From contig QRDG01000473.1 of assembly GCA_012064385.1 (NCBI GenBank), forward strand, positions 5,723,066-5,787,065: a stretch of 64,000 nt of DNA, read 5' to 3'. The notes below the pieces were generated by a model. It worked only from the letters and a program-made list of their open reading frames with translations, had not been told where the DNA came from and ran no database searches. The position numbers were made by a program, and so were the translations under genes. Positions 33,641 through 45,472 of this stretch are shown here, piece by piece. The DNA comes from Puccinellia tenuiflora. Taxonomy: Eukaryota; Streptophyta; Magnoliopsida; Poales; Poaceae. Each line of letters opens with the position of its first letter. The stretch's first letter is position 1.

Positions 33641-36286
33641 TATCTCGACTGGTCGGAAGCCAGCATAGCATTCACAAGGGAGGATCATCCGCCCCGAGTC
33701 CCGAGGCCAGGCCACTCAGCCCTGGTCTTGGAAGCCCAGGTTGGCGGCTTCACAATGAGTCGAGTGTTCATGGATGGTGGAAGTGGCATAAACATCATAT
33801 TTGCCGACACTCTCCGTGGCATGAACATAATAACGTCCAACCTGGCACCCTCCGTCAACACCTTCCACGGCATAGTACCAGGGAGGCCAGTGTACCCCCT
33901 AGGAACGATCTCACTCGATGTGATATTCGGAGACCCGGCTAACTTCAGGAGGGAGAAGATCGAGTTCGAGGTAGTGGACTGGAAGTCGCAGTACCACATC
34001 ATCCTTGGGAGACCAGCCTTCGCACGGTTCATGGCGGTGCCACACTATGCTTATCTGAAGCTCAAGATGCCAGGACCATACGGAACCATCACCGTCGATG
34101 GCGACTTCGAGCGGTCAGATGAATGCGATCGCAAGTTCAGCAAGATCTCCGAGTCGTTCGGAGCACAGGAGCAGCTTCGGGAGCTCGCTCTTACCAACGA
34201 CCGCACCCTCTTCCCCGAGGGCAAACAATCCGCGCCGGGCTCAGCCTTCAGCGCGACGAATGATACAAGGGAGCACCAGGTGCACCCGACGGACCCGAAG
34301 AAGACGGTCCTTGTGTCGACGAGCCTATCCCCTGCATAGGAAAGCGCGCTCGTCGAGTTCCTGCGTGAGAACTGGGAAATCTTCGCCTGGTGTCCAGCGG
34401 ACATGCCAGGCATACCCAGGGAATTCGCCGAGCATGCCCTCCAGATTCTACCCAACGCTAGACCCGTCAAGCAAGGGATGCGCCGCTTCGCCGAGCCGAA
34501 GCGTCTTGCCATCGGGCAGGAAATCGACCGCCTCCTGGCGGCCAACTTCATCCGTGAGATCAAGAAGTCAGACTGGGTAGCCAACCCAGTCCTGGTGCCA
34601 AAGAAGAACACGGACATACTACGCATGTGTGTCGACTTCACTTCATTAAACAAGTGTTGTCCCAAGGATCACTTCCCCCTACCTCGAATCGACCAGATTG
34701 TCGACTCTACCGCAGGTTGCGCGAAGCTTTGCTTTCTGGATGCCTATTCGGGCTACAACCAGATCAGAATGAAGAAAGAAGACGAAGAGAAAACAGCATT
34801 CATCACCCCCTTTGGTGTATTCTGTTATACTACGATGCCCTTCGGGCTGAAGAACGCGGGTGCCACGTACCAGCGTATGATGCAGAACTGCCTCAATAAG
34901 CAGATCGGACGCAATGTCCAGGTCTATGTCGACGACATCGTCATCAAGACGAAGAAGGAGGAAACGCTACTCGACGACCTCCGCGAGACATTCGCGGCGT
35001 TGAAGAAGTACTCCATCAAGCTCAACCCTACCAAGTGCGTGTTCGGCGTTCCAGCCGGACAGCTACTAGGCTACCTCGTGTCCGCACGAGGCATCGAAGC
35101 AAACCCGGAGAAGCTACAAGCACTGCTGAAGATGCCCGTACCCTCCAAACTCAGGGACGTGCAGCAGCTCTCCGGACGTGTAGCAGCCCTCAGCCGATTC
35201 ATCAGTCGGCTCGGCGAAAAGGCGCTGCCATTCTACCAGCTGATGAAGAAGACGGACCGCTTCGAGTGGACAGAGGAAGCACAAGCAGCCTTTGAAGACC
35301 TCAAGCGCACCCTGACGACGCCACCGGTCCTGGTGGCACCACTCGAGGGAGAACCACTGTATCTGTATGTGGCGGCCACAAATAGGGTGGTCAGCACAGT
35401 ACTCGTGGTGGAGCGAGCTGAAGAAGGAAAGGCCCATGGAGTACAGAGGCCAGTCTACTACCTCAGCGAGGTGCTATCTCAGTCGAAGGAAAGGTACCCA
35501 CAATACCAGAAGCTGGCGTACGGAGTGTTTATGTCCTCCCGCAAGGTGACTCATTACTTTCAAGAGCACCCCATCACGGTGGTGAGCTATGCTCCCTTAC
35601 GTGACATACTAAACAACCCCAAGGCGACAGGGAGAGTTGCAAAGTGGAGCATCGATCTGGGTCCCTTGGACCTACAATATAAGTCTCCGAAAGCCATCAA
35701 GGCACAGGTCCTCCCGGACTTCACTACGGAGTGGATGGAGATGCAGCTGCCCTCGATACCCGATACCTCGAGCTCCTGGACCATGTACTTCGATGGGTCC
35801 AAGAGGCACGAGGGAGCAGGCGCAGGAGTAATTTTGATCTCCCCCAAAGGCGACAAGCTGCGCTATGTGCTGCAGATGGAGTGCAAGAAGCCGTCCAATA
35901 ATGAAGCTGAGTATGAAGCTTTAATCCATGGGATGAGGATGGCGAAAGAGTGCGGTGCAGACCGCCTCATGATATACGGCGAATCCAATCTGGTGGTCCA
36001 GCAAACCATGAAGGAATGTGATGCTACCCAGAAAAACATGATAGCATACAGAGAGCTGTACAATGTCATGGAAGGCAACTTCGACGGCTGCGAGCTCCGC
36101 CACGTCGGGCGAGCAAGCAACGAAGAGGTGGACACACTCGCCAATATCGGGTCCCAGAAACTCAAAATCCCACCTGGTGTGTTCCTAGAGAAAATACACA
36201 AGAGGTCAATCAAGCTGACGCAGCCCGCGGTTCCCCTACACCAACCACAGGAACCGCAGGTGCAGACGTCGGCGACACCAAGATAG
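33641..36286 (+). pseudogene. Tat protease, RT, RNase H and second RNase H, with nonsense codon
   Basis: Same frame as Gag core. Protease: VFMDGGSGINIIF (about 33765-33803), the Tat-type DGGS active site. RT: DWVANPVLVPKKN, MCVDFTSLNK, FLDAYSGYNQI and active site YVDDIVIKTK (about 34925-34954). RNase H: LYLYVAATNRVVSTVL through KSPKAIKAQVLPDF. A second, archaeal-type RNase H follows (WTMYFDGSKRHEGAGAGVIL, NNEAEYEALIHGM, VGRASNEEVDTLA), diagnostic of the Tat/Ogre/Retrosat2 group. A TAG at 34337-34339 separates protease from RT; an ATG at 34403 is only the next Met. The frame ends at TAG 36284-36286, just after a putative frameshift. Not functional as a single polyprotein. Confidence 0.9.
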
Positions 36287-37528
36287 GGGAGCCTGCAATC
36301 GAGGTGTTCCTCGTCGAGCCCTTCTGAACGAAGCCTTTTCTGGCATACATGCTCCGACAGGAGCTTCCAGAGGACCAAAGCATTCACCATCATCAACGGC
36401 GAGCTCTACAAGCGCAGCATATCAGGCATCCTTCAACGGTGCATAGCAACAGAAGACGGTAGAGCCATGCTCCTGGAGATACATGCTGGCACCTGCGGAC
36501 ATCACGCCAGTAGCAGGGCCTTAGTCGCCAAGGCCTTGCGGGCTGGGTTCTACTGGCCTACAGCACTGCAAGAAGCCGAAGACATCGTTAAGCGATGCAT
36601 CGGCTGCCAGAAGTTTGCAACTAAACCTCACGCCCCGGCGTCCGAGTTTAAGACGATTCCCCTAGCATGGCCTTTCGCCCAGTGGGGACTCGATATGGTC
36701 GGGCCACTGCGCAAGTCATCATGAGGAGGACACACACATCTGCTGGTCGTAGTCGACAAATTCACCAAGTGGATTGAGGTCGTGCCAATCACCAACTGCG
36801 TAGCTACCTCAGCTGTCAACTTCATCAGATCTATCATGTTCCGCTTCGGGGTGCCTCACAGCATCATCACCGACAACGGGACAAACTTCACAGCCGAGGA
36901 ATTTCAGGAGTTCTGCCAAAAGCAAGGTATCAAGCTTAACTACGCCTCCGTCGCGCACCCACAGTCTAATGGCCAGGTCGAGAAGGCAAACGGGCTCGTG
37001 TGTGGAGGACTCAAGAAGAGACTCCTGGTGCCACTACGGCGCGCGGCCGGAGCTTGGGTGGACGAGCTACCCTCTGTATTATGGAGCCTCCGCACTACAC
37101 CCAACAGGTCAACTCAATACACACCATTCTTCATGGTGTACGGAGAGGAGGCGGTCCCGCCACATGATATCCGCTTCGGCGCACCCCGTATTGTGGGGTA
37201 CGACGAGGGGGAGGCCCAGAAGGCACTCGAGGACGACGTCGACCTTCTGGACGAAGCACGGGATGTCGCACTCTCCCGCACAGCAATCTACCAGCAGAAC
37301 CTCCGCAACTACCACAGTAGGCGGCTGCGCACAAGAGCCTTCGTCGAAGGAGACCTGGTACTCAGGCTCAAGCAGAAGACGGTGCACAAGCTTGCCTCTC
37401 CATCGGAGGGTCCCTACATCATCGCCGAGGTCATCGACGGAGGCGCCTACCGACTGAAGAACCCGCAAACCGGCGAACTCATCCGCAACCCATGGAACGC
37501 GGCTCAACTACGACGCTTCTACGCGTAA
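36287..37528 (+). pseudogene. Tat integrase, broken by frameshift and TGA
   Basis: The linker at about 36270-36380 is readable only by switching frames. From about 36380 the frame gives AFTIINGELYKR, the H-H-C-C zinc finger (HAGTCGHH…CIGCQKF) and the first core Asp (WGLDMVGP). A TGA at 36722-36724 interrupts it (family Arg; CGA to TGA fits). Then HLLVVVDKFTKWIE, the second Asp (SIITDNGTNF), the Glu (SNGQVEKANG) and a GPY-like C-terminus (SPSEGPYIIAEVIDGGAYRL) lead to TAA 37526-37528. All three catalytic acids remain, but the chain is interrupted. Confidence 0.9.
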
Positions 37529-37680
37529 AGTAGGCATAAGCAAAGGCTGAAAGAGCCGCACCTGTAAGCAGTCGGGACATTCTCCCCAGCAATAAAGTCC
37601 AATGTTCCTCTATTTTTTTTTTGAGCAAGCACATAGCACACGAAGACAATCACCCGATAGGGCATAACAATCGCGCAGGG

Positions 37681-37980
37681 CCTCGGTAATGGCACCCGAC
37701 ACTCGGGGGCTACGCCGCCCAAACGCGACCCAATAACAAGCTCCGGCGACAGCACTCGATACTCGGGGGCTGCGCCGTTTGAGCCAAAACAAACATCATG
37801 CTCCGGCGACACCACTCGATACTCGGGGGCTGCGCCGTTTGAGCCAAAACAAACATCATGCTCCGACGACAGCAATCGATACTCGGGGGCTGCGCCGTTT
37901 GAGCCGAACAAGCATAAAGCTCCGGCGGCGGCACCCGATACTCGGGAGCGGCGCTGTTCGAGCCAAAACAAACATAAAGG
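37681..37980 (+). repeat. 60-bp tandem repeat, five copies
   Basis: Period 60: units begin near 37681, 37741, 37801, 37861 and 37921. Copies 2 and 3 are almost identical; copies 1 and 5 are diverged. Each unit carries one ACTCGGGGGC-type motif like the polypurine tract of this element. Confidence 0.9.
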
Positions 37981-38068
37981 CTGCAAGCAGCGCATAACAC
38001 GAACAGAGAAGCTTTGCAAAAGCAGCTACTTTAAGGTTGAAGTATCTATACAAAGTCTTTACAAGGCC

Positions 38069-38941
38069 CTAATCTACGGGTTCGCCCTTGGGCACCCGCA
38101 ACATATCATAATCTGCGGAGACCTCGGTGTCATGCTCTAGCTTCCCGATCAACCTGATGGCTACGTCCTCCACGGCGCGGTAGTGGTGGTCCATCGGTGT
38201 TGGCTGCCCATCTTCCCTGAGGGGGACATCTTCTATCCCCGTTAGGACAAGGTACGGATGACGCCGGCGAACAAACGCCAGAGCATACACCGCGCCGCTC
38301 ACAAGTTGGGAGCGGATAAACTCTTGTGCAGCCTCGCCGTTGCGGAATCGCGCCATGAGAGCACTCAGGCCCTGCGGCTGCGGATCCATCGGGAACAAAG
38401 ACTTATAGACAAGAGCCAACGCAGACCGGCATGCCCCGGCAAAGGAGGTCACTTGGCTCACCCGGTCCTGCAACAGAGCCAGCACTCGGCCGCGAGCTGG
38501 GTCCGACCAAAAGGACGTAGTGTCACGTCCAACAAACTCGGCAATATGGCGAAGGCGGTTGGACACACGGGAGGCCTCAGCTTGGGCGTCCTGTCGAACA
38601 CCTGAGGAACAAGCAAGGATACAGTCAATGGACGAAGAAGAAGTGATGCAACACAAGACACTCGGGGGCTCGTGGCACTTACAAAGTAATTCTGTATTGG
38701 CTTTCTCCAGCTCCTCTAGCAGAAACGCCTCCCGTTTAGCAGGGCGAGGCTGCTTCGACTTCAGCACCGCCAAGGCACCCTGCGTTGTCTTAAGCTCCTG
38801 CTCAAGACGAACGCAGCGGTCGCGCAGCATGGTCAATCGATAAGCGTCATTCCCTTGGGACCAAGATAAAGAACCAGTAGCCGCGCTGGCTGGAGGGTTC
38901 GGCGTGGCGTGAGTTGAAGAGGAAGCAATCGGCGGCGTAAC
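38069..38941 (-). CDS. Alternative 3' exons of the antisense gene (module B)
   Basis: Two exons on the minus strand: 38683-38941 and 38069-38601, separated by an 81-bp intron with GTAAGT and TTCCTCAG. The first exon is preceded by CTTCAG and opens in phase 0, so it can join exon 3 of the antisense gene (which ends in phase 0 at 40303) in place of exons 4-6. That isoform would be 774 aa. Content: a coiled-coil-like segment (LRDRCVRLEQELKTTQGALAV) and a helical domain (LVYKSLFPMDPQPQGLSALM, FIRSQLVSGAVYALAF) resembling the end of module A. It could instead be an independent 3' gene or a relic of duplication. Stop TAG at 38069-38071. Confidence 0.55.
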   Translation of the reverse strand, partial: VTPPIASSSTHATPNPPASAATGSLSWSQGNDAYRLTMLRDRCVRLEQELKTTQGALAVLKSKQPRPAKREAFLLEELEKANTELLCKCHEPPSVLCCITSSSSIDCILACSSGVRQDAQAEASRVSNRLRHIAEFVGRDTTSFWSDPARGRVLALLQDRVSQVTSFAGACRSALALVYKSLFPMDPQPQGLSALMARFRNGEAAQEFIRSQLVSGAVYALAFVRRRHPYLVLTGIEDVPLREDGQPTPMDHHYRAVEDVAIRLIGKLEHDTEVSADYDMLRVPKGEPVD

Positions 38942-39107
38942 CTGAAGCAAGTTGTCAAACGCTATGAGTCGAAGATCGACACAAGACTCGGGGGCTTAAG
39001 GAAATCACATAGAGTGGAATAAAGTTATATTCACGCCAGGCGGTCGTTACAGCAAAAAGGCGAGCTAGCTCGCCGCAACTACAAAGTACAAAGAACATAA
39101 AAACTAT

Positions 39108-42021
39108 CTAGGGTTGGCTCGCGGACTTCTTCGCCTTCTCCGCACGCTTCGCCGCCGTCTTCTCCAGCGTGTCAGCCAGCTTAAGGGCCAGCTCGCGGGA
39201 GCGTCCGGCGAAGTCACCAAGGGGGACAGGCCTGCCATCAGACCCGCGAGGAAGCCCGGACAGCGCCTTGTCGAAGTCGCCCTCGAACCCATGCCCAAGA
39301 AGCATAAGCAGGGTGGTCTGCGAGCCACGTACCGTGTGCTCGCGCTGGAAGGAGTCGAGCGCACCGTCACCAACGGCATCCGCAAGTTCTTCGAGGGTGG
39401 CAGGCGTTTGCCCCTCGGGGAATAGGCGAGTGTGGAGACGGGACAGAACGCTGGCTGCCTTCGTAAGAAGGTCGCCCGCTCGACGGCTCGCACCCTCTAC
39501 GGCGGCGACGGCACCAACAAGGTCACCATCGGCAGGAGGAGCGCTGGAGCTCGGTGCGGCTCCGGAGTGTCCTACACAATGGAACAAAGTAAAGCATTGA
39601 AAGAGCAGAGTGAAATCCAGAAAGACGAAGGGCACAGCTACTTACCTAGGAGGGAGGTCTCAACGGACGACAGCCGCTGTGCAAGCAGCTTCCCATCAGC
39701 GTCGGCTGTCTCCTTAGCGGCGACGGCAGCATCAAGCTGTTCCTTAAGCTTTTCGGCTGCCTCTTTAGACGAGGCAGCAGCTTCCAGCTCCTGCTTAAGG
39801 GTAGCCGCTTGCTGCGAAGACTCCTTCTCCTTTTCACGGGACTCCGTCAGCAGCTCTGCAAGGAACAAGGACTTTCAAGAACAAAGTGCAGAAGACCAGC
39901 AAAAGGAGAACGGACGAACAGATACAGACCTTGGAGTTTGGCGAACTCCTGCTCGAGTCGAGCCTTCTCAGCCTCCAAGGCAGCAAAGCGACGGCCATAG
40001 CCCATCAGCTCGCGCGTCACGGGCTGAAATTGACAAGGCAAACAGGGAAAGTTCAGAAAAGAAACGGCATTTGAGTCTACGAACGACCGAAATCAGTCGA
40101 CCGCAGACTCGGGGGCTACTCCCATCGGGAGCGCTGTCGCGCACCCGATGACACCACAGCAGAGAGACAAGGTGGACAGAAGAAGAAAGTTCTGAGTCTA
40201 CGACCAACTGTTCCATGTTGGCCGCAGACTCGGGGGCTACTCCCATCGGGAGCGCTGTCGCGCACCCGATAGAAAACAAGAATTAAAGGCATAGACACTT
40301 ACGTGTTCAAGTGACGATGGAGGAGGAGATGACGCGACGGTGACAAGGGTGTCACCAGGCATGAAGGGCGTCGCGACCGAGGCAGCAGCTGGACCTGGCG
40401 GGGTAGGAGGAGCAGCCGTTTTCCTACGACGCGTCTCCGAGCTATCAGCTTCGTCGGGCGACGGAGCAGCACGAGCAGGCGATCCCTCCGCACCGTCGGA
40501 GCCCCTAAAATCAAAGATCATAAAGGCAAGTCGAAGACAAGAGACAGGTTGCAGATAAATAAAGAGACGAGTCTTACGAGCTGATCTCCATAAGGTTCGC
40601 CGGGTCGAAAAAGTCCAACGACGGGCGAGACCTCTTCGACGGTGGCGCCATAGGATCACTAGCCCGAGCGGCTTCCTCGACCGAACGAGTCGGGGGCTGC
40701 GACGTGCTTGATCCCTCCATGACAGCAGCGGCCAGGGTCGACTTCACCACGCCTTTGGCAGCAGTGTAGCGGCCTCGCTTGCGCTGGTTCAGGGGCACGT
40801 CGTCGTCGCCGTCATCTTCTGCCGCGTCTTCCGTCGAGTGAGCGGACGCGACGGATATATCCCGGTCGTCAGGATCTTCCTGAAGGTCGGGAAGAGGGGA
40901 AGTTCCCTCCGGAAGATGAGGATAACTAAAGAAGTTCGCGAAATCCTTCAAACGAGAAAGTAGTATAAAGCTCGTTAACACACGAGACAAAATCAGAAAC
41001 GGAGAAGAACTCGTCCAAGGCACGAGGCACAATAGCGACAAGAAAAGGAAGCACTGACCTGGGGAGCAGGATTGTCGCTGCTGAAGGGCTGGACTGGCGG
41101 CTCGAGACTGCCGCCCTCGCCAGCCTTGAGGACGGTTATCTGGCACACGCGTGCCTCGACCTCATCCGCCGGCAACTCCTCCGACGACACTCGAGTCGCG
41201 TCGGCAGCCCCGTCGTACTCGAAGAGCGGGTGCACCCGAGCCTGGATGGGATGCACCCGCCTCCTGATAAATGTGGCAATGAGGTGAACGCCACTTACCT
41301 CCTTGCCGGCGGTCTTGAGCAGATCTGACACCCGAGAGAGGAGTGGCGTGGACTCGCTATACTCTCGGGTGTCGGGCCGGTGCACCCACGAGCGCTTCCT
41401 CTTCACGACGGCCCCGGCGCGGTAGGGAGGCAGCCCGTACTGCTGCCCGCCGATGCGGACGTCGGAGACGTAGAACCACTTCTTGCGCCAGTTCTGCGCG
41501 GAGTCGAGCTGCTTAAGGTCGAAGTACTCGACGTCCGCGCGGGTCTGGATCCCGAACCCGCCAACGAGATATACGCCATTCGCGCCGGAGTTGCGCTTGA
41601 CGTTGAATATGCGTTGCCACAGCCCCCAATGCGGGCGCAACCCAAGGAAGCACTCGCAAAGGATGATGAAGCAAGCAATATGGAGAATGGAGTTTGGCGT
41701 GAAATCATGGAGCTGGATGCCGTAGGTGTACATCAGCCCACGAAGGAATTCATGCACAGGGAGGGCGAACCCCCTCTGCACGAAGTCCACGAAGCACACG
41801 CGCTCGTTCGCCTCGGGGCGGGGCTCCACCTCGTCGCCGGGCGCGCGCGTGGGCATCTTCTCCTGCGCCGGCAGGAAGCCATCGCGGCGGAGAGTGGTCA
41901 GCGTGCGCTCCGTGACGCTGGAGCGCTGCCAGCCGCCAGGGATCTTCTTCAAAGGCCCGGCGGTGCTGATGTTAGTGGCGGCGCTCGCGCTCTTCTTATC
42001 GGCGGCGGCGGCTTTCTTCAT
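39108..42021 (-). CDS. Antisense spliced gene of Tat element (Transposase_28 / gypsy-type transposon family), 766 aa
   Basis: Runs opposite to gag-pol between integrase and the 3' LTR. Six exons close in frame with consensus sites: 41059-42021, 40578-40945, 40303-40504, 39930-40023, 39646-39855, 39108-39571. Exon 1 carries the family core (FVDFVQRGFALPVHEFLRGL, LHIACFIILCECFLGLRPHW) that I recall as the 'putative gypsy type transposon' domain. Exons 2-3 are acidic and low-complexity with KRKR-like basic stretches. Exons 4-5 form a coiled coil (ALEAEKARLEQEFAKLQ and the following heptads). Exon 6 is a helical end. Start 42021 follows a TTAAATAA box at 42102-42109. Tat-lineage elements are known to carry such antisense ORFs, but the function is unknown. 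It is uninterrupted although the sense pol carries several lesions. Confidence 0.7.
40085..40270 (+). repeat. Two-copy direct repeat in intron 3 of the antisense gene
   Basis: GACTCGGGGGCTACTCCCAT and the following GGGAGCGCTGTCGCGCACCC occur at about 40107-40149 and again at 40228-40270, spacing about 121 bp. Each begins with a polypurine-tract-like motif. Confidence 0.85.
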
Positions 42022-43081
42022 TGTGGCCGGCGGAGGATGCAAGAAGAGCTCTGGCTAAGCGATGGGAATGGAGGCGTGCTCTTCCCATCGCCAAGTATCC
42101 CTTATTTAACAACGAAGACGATGGAATCCACACCGTCCATCCATTCCTCGGGAGAAACGGCGCACATCCAACGGACCACGTGGCGGCCACGGAGGGCAAC
42201 CGTCGCCGACCGCGTCGCCCACTACGCACGGGAACCAAGGAGGTCGTCATCATGGCGTGCCAAAAATCTCGCGCCCATTATCGGTCAAACTGACACGACC
42301 CGTCGTGCGGTCACTTCTGGCAGACCGAGTGGCAGGATGCTCTGCTGGCGTGACGCATGCGCGTCATGTCAGTTCGAACGTGGCAGGCGTCAGAACAAGA
42401 GCAGTCGAGGCCCTTATCGACTGCCCGCAGGACAATAATACGAGCAGGTCATAACCTGCTAACTCCCATCGGGAGCGTACCGACTCCCGTATTCTTCGGC
42501 TGAAAAAGCGGACGGGTGACATCCCCGACTGCCAAGAAAAGGGGAAGCGACTCCCGCAACGGCGCTAGATCGCGCACTCGATTGGTTATCGACTCCGTCT
42601 AACCCGAGCATCGTACCTGAGTTGAGTCAAACACAGCTGACCCTCGGATGCTGTACCCCAAGGTACAAAGGTAAGACCCACCGATCCGTCGTGTAGGGCC
42701 AGGCCCACTGGCAACAGCCGTGGAAGCTTGCACTGGTTACCGCACGAACAGCTGCGATGAAATCCCGACGGACGCGTTGGGTAACCCTTTAGGCCGATCT
42801 CGACTCTGTAAAATCCCCGGGCGGTGGGAGTCGAGGGGCGCCTCCAAGCTCGAGCCTGGGGACTCGAGTTTGATGTACACTAGTAATGTTTGTGCCCAAG
42901 AGCACTTAACTGGTCCCGACCTTGTCGAAGTGTACCAGGCGTACTATGTGAAATCCACCACAAAGAGCCCTAATCGCAAGGCACACGCTAAGGCGTGAAG
43001 AGTGCAGACTCGCACCAGGATGAAGCGCAGCGGGGGAGTCCCTGCCAGACTCTCTGAGTTTACCAGGTCCTCGGGGGCTAC
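42022..43081. other. Promoter side of antisense gene and region before 3' LTR
   Basis: Holds the TTAAATAA box at 42102-42109 (minus) and otherwise no supported ORF. It ends with CTCGGGGGCTAC (43070-43081), the polypurine-like tract abutting the 3' LTR. Confidence 0.55.
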
Positions 43082-43521
43082 TGACGTGGGGACACCGATC
43101 GGGTGTACCACCGTGGACCACCCCGGTGCGGTAAAGACTGCAGCCCACTGGGTGCGAAGCCCAGAAAGAGGCCCCGGATGGAAAGCCTGACGGACTATTA
43201 GGTCATAGGGCCCAACATGTAAACCTAAGTCGGTACGGACCCGGGACCCAGCCCCACTATAAAAGGGCTGGGAGGGCCGCCGACCTAGGTACGCAATCGG
43301 ATACCCTAGAAACCCTAGTGAGTTCAACACCCTTGATCTCGCCATTGTAATCGATCTCATCAATACCAGACAAGCAGGAGTAGGGCTTTGACCTTCGGGG
43401 GCCTGAACCTGGGTAATTCCTCTTGTCAGCCGACGGATTCACAAGCACCACATCCTTCCTCCCCCTTCTTCACGAACACGAGGATGCCATCCGAGGGATT
43501 TGACGTGGTAACCCCACGTCA
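43082..43521 (+). repeat. 3' LTR of Tat element (440 bp)
   Basis: Same length as the 5' LTR with five substitutions. Followed by target copy ATTAG. Confidence 0.95.
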
Positions 43522-43526
43522 ATTAG

Positions 43527-44331
43527 GAAGCTGCAATTTCATACAAAATAGTCCGAAACAATTTGAAACCGACACGTGTTGCCACGTTGGAGCGATGATT
43601 TTGCTTAAAAGCTCTTCGGCCAGGCAGCGTACGTTTTACAAAAACGACACCGTTGTTTTCCGTATTTACAATTAAGTCCACCCCAATGCAATTTACGCTT
43701 TCCCTCATTTCTTTCCTCGTCTGTTCTTGCAGTTACCTCGAGCGCTCCGCACCTCCGCAGAGCTCGGCGATGGTGGATGATCCGCACCTCCGCAGATGGA
43801 ACGAATCCCCTCCACACTACAGTTAGTGACCTCCTCCCTCGCGTTGTTGGTCACTTCTTCTCCTCCGCATGTCTGTTTCCATGGCCTGCGGCGTGCGGTT
43901 CGGGGTTTACGTCGTAGGGTTTTTGTGAGCAGAGGCGTGCGGCGAAATCGATGCGATTAGGGCTCGTACTGCAAGGAGATGCGAAATCAATGCGATTAGG
44001 GCTCGTGTGGGAAGGTCCATGTGTGGTTCCATCGCACCGGCTATCTGCCCTGCTTCCATGCCGCAGGACATCAAATTTTTTGTTGATTGGACTCTGCTAG
44101 GGCATGTGTTCGGTTTTGATCATTGATTACTTCATGTTTAGGCGGTAATGCAACTGTTAGATGAAGAAATTAAGGAATTTGGAGATGCCCTGTTTCAGTG
44201 TAAATTAAGCCTGAAAGTGTTCATTTTTACTGAACATGTTCTGTTTCAGTACTTGGCTTGATTATTGTGTTAGTACAATGTATAAATCTGTCAACTTTGT
44301 AATTTGTCTACTGTGCTATGTTGTGGAGCAG
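43527..44331 (+). other. 5' region of the Mutator-like element
   Basis: Continuation of 30312-30411 across the gypsy insertion. No credible ORF. Short duplications: CCGCACCTCCGCAG (about 43748 and 43779) and a 40-bp-spaced pair GATGCGATTAGGGCTCGT (about 43949 and 43989). The end GTGGAGCAG (44323-44331) looks like a splice acceptor for the first transposase exon below. Confidence 0.4.
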
Positions 44332-45472
44332 ATGATCCTGATAAGTTCACACTTCAAATGGAGCACAATGGATTTTTGTGTGGCCTGCACGAGAACATAT
44401 CATACATAGATGGGACTGTCGATTTCTTTGACAACTGCAGTACTGAATATTTCTCCCTAATGTGCATTGAAGATTTCATTAAACAGTTAGGACATGAGGG
44501 CACTAAAAGAACACATGTTTACTGGTGTCCTCCTGGAAAATTATTGTCGATGGAATGGTTTGGATCAGTGGAGATGCTGTTATAGTTGCAATGACACAAG
44601 CAGCTCAGGAGCACAAAATCTTGAGCATATTGGTTGACCACACAAACTTTGTGAAAGGGTTGAGGGATGATGTACTAGTAAATGGGGGGCTAGCACTGCC
44701 ATCTGTTATTAGCCCCAAGAAAGTAGCAAATTCAAGCAGAGCAGGCAATGCAAGAATTTGTTCATCAGAGAAAGATAGTGAAGATTTTGTGGCAGTTTCA
44801 GATGGGGAAACTGACTCTGAATTTTATGACAGTGACTATGATGCAGAAGATGGGGATGATGATATCTTTGAAGCAAAATGTTGACAAGGATGTTGGTGAT
44901 AATAATGAGCAGGTGGAGATATCTGAAGAGGAAGATGATGCAGGTCTTGAGCATGAGGATTTGAACTTGACAAAGGAGCAACACATGGAGTTGAAATACA
45001 AATTCAAAGTCTTCAATCCAGAGGTGGAAATGGAAAATCCAGACTTCAAAGTAGGCATGGCTTTCTCTTGCATGAAAGAGTTCAGAGATGCTTTAACAGC
45101 ATGTAGTATCAACAACAGAGTAAAGGTGAACAAGCCCAGGAATGAAGCTAGCAGGGTAGCTGCTATCTGCCAAGAAGGTTGCCCTTGGATGTTAAAAGTC
45201 TCAAAGAATACCAGGACAGAAGCAATTATTGTGAGGAAATATGTTGATACACACACTTGTGAGAGAGCTTGGGAGCTCAAGGTGTTGACAGCTCCTTTTC
45301 TGACTAAATATTTTATAGAAGAGTTCATAGATAACCAGAAGATGTCCTTGCAAACATTTGCTGCTAAAGTGCAAAGGAAATTCAACATGTGCCCAAACAG
45401 ATTTAAGTTGGGAAGAGCTAGGAAGGCAGCATTGAATGCTATACACGGTGATGAGGCAGAGCAATTCAAGCT

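Larger units (their letters stand above)
30412..43521 (+). mobile_element. Tat-lineage Ty3/gypsy retrotransposon, 13.1 kb, TSD ATTAG
   Basis: Complete element with 440-bp LTRs (30412-30851 and 43082-43521), perfect target copies ATTAG (30407-30411 and 43522-43526), a TGGCGCCGTCTGTGGGAA primer site, sense gag-pol, and a 5.5-kb block between integrase and 3' LTR carrying an antisense spliced gene. The lineage (Tat/Retrosat2-like) follows from the two tandem RNase H domains and the antisense gypsy-type transposon gene. The LTRs differ by five substitutions in 440 bp, so the insertion is moderately old. It sits in the left end of a Mutator-like element. Confidence 0.93.

Noticed and set aside
33638..34339. 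Programmed stop-codon readthrough between gag, protease and RT
   Set aside because: Two TAGs plus later lesions in the same element fit decay; no readthrough context was recognised.
41380..42438. 352-aa plus-strand ORF
   Set aside because: Lies antisense to exon 1 of the spliced minus-strand gene and shows no domain; the minus strand has the family motifs and splice phases.
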